Of a stretch of 45,831 bases of DNA, positions 45,671 through 45,831 are shown piece after piece. Origin of the DNA: [Limnothrix rosea] IAM M-220. GTDB taxonomy: Bacteria > Cyanobacteriota > Cyanobacteriia > Cyanobacteriales > MRBY01. Position 1 is the stretch's first letter. Every line of letters starts with the position of its first letter. Position numbers and translations under genes: made by a program. The DNA lies in contig NZ_MRBY01000024.1 in assembly GCF_001904615.1 (NCBI RefSeq), positions 9,704-55,534 on the forward strand. The letters run 5' to 3'. The notes under the pieces are model-generated. The model worked only from the letters and a program-made list of their open reading frames with translations. It was not told where the DNA came from and made no database searches.

Positions 45671-45831
45671 TAACGTCAGTTATGGATAAGCATGTAGCCA
45701 AAATTCTTTAGAGAAAAGGAGATACGGAGAGGGAAAGACACGGGGAAGCAGCGAAAATTTGCATTTTTTGAAAGCGAGGATTGTTTGCATAGAAACATCT
45801 CCCGATCTCTCGCTCTCCCATTCACCGCGTC
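45671..45831 (-). repeat. Inverted copy of the composite dispersed repeat (right window edge)
   Basis: Read on the minus strand it begins GACGCGG at 45831, then GGGAG and GGGAGAT purine segments, an AT-rich core, and a pyrimidine arm CTCCGTATCTCCTTTTCT, and then the tail shared with the left window edge (45671-45734 against 2-65, 60 of 64 identical). The order of parts is the same as at 8170-8344, though the core sequences differ. It shows no coding potential. Confidence 0.75.

Overview
The window is chromosomal DNA of a cyanobacterium. The evidence is the dense scatter of the HIP1 palindrome (GCGATCGC, usually GGCGATCGCC) through most genes, a complete inducible CO2-uptake NDH-1 operon (ndhF3-ndhD3-cupA-cupS), a CIRCE-controlled groESL pair, a CrhR-type RNA helicase and typical cyanobacterial small genes. 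The gene complement would suit a Leptolyngbya-like or Synechococcus PCC 7002-like organism, but that assignment is an inference from gene content only.

Layout. 1-6416 (minus strand): the low-CO2 NDH-1MS operon, with a 445-base upstream region carrying two inverted repeats that could be LysR-type (NdhR/CcmR) operators, then a MOSC-domain gene. 6645-8139: two tandem paralogous membrane-anchored proteins of unknown function, followed by a composite purine/pyrimidine-armed repeat element. 8455-10630: CIRCE-groES-groEL-terminator. 10676-12291: a tightly packed four-gene accessory operon (BrnT toxin, BrnA antitoxin, a DUF6429-like protein, a DUF433 protein) with no HIP1 site. 12357-15119: a lone Dpp/Opp-type permease, a CDF metal exporter and PyrR. 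15229-19608: an accessory patch with an ISAs1 transposase scar, a Uma2 scar, a large HTH-STAND-TPR regulator, a divergent pair that looks like a split sigma-like protein, and an intact Uma2 protein. 19762-30421: housekeeping genes (tyrS, crhR, rimO, hisG, hisZ, a J-domain/TPR protein, an inositol-monophosphatase-family enzyme, a C-terminally extended ferredoxin, tRNA-Ser(GGA), rpsU, and an aminopropyltransferase with an ACL5-like motif).

30430-42843 is a single 12.4-kb gene for an approximately 4137-residue glycine-rich autotransporter. It has a signal peptide, about 50 repeats (65 residues, 195 bp, in the homogenised core) and a C-terminal beta-barrel ending in Phe. Beyond it lie the severed 3' end of a second autotransporter gene (43382-43462), a SapC-family protein (43713-44447), small hypothetical genes and a Bcp peroxiredoxin lacking the resolving cysteine. 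The window ends carry a 64-base inverted repeat (2-65 and 45671-45734, 60/64 identical).

How the parts work together: cupA/cupS/ndhD3/ndhF3 build one membrane complex that couples electron transport to CO2 hydration. HisG and HisZ form one enzyme. GroES and GroEL form one chaperonin. BrnT/BrnA form a toxin-antitoxin pair. The giant autotransporter and SapC form the most unusual locus: both families are best known from Proteobacteria, and a broken paralogous barrel end lies between them, suggesting an acquired and rearranged cell-surface locus.
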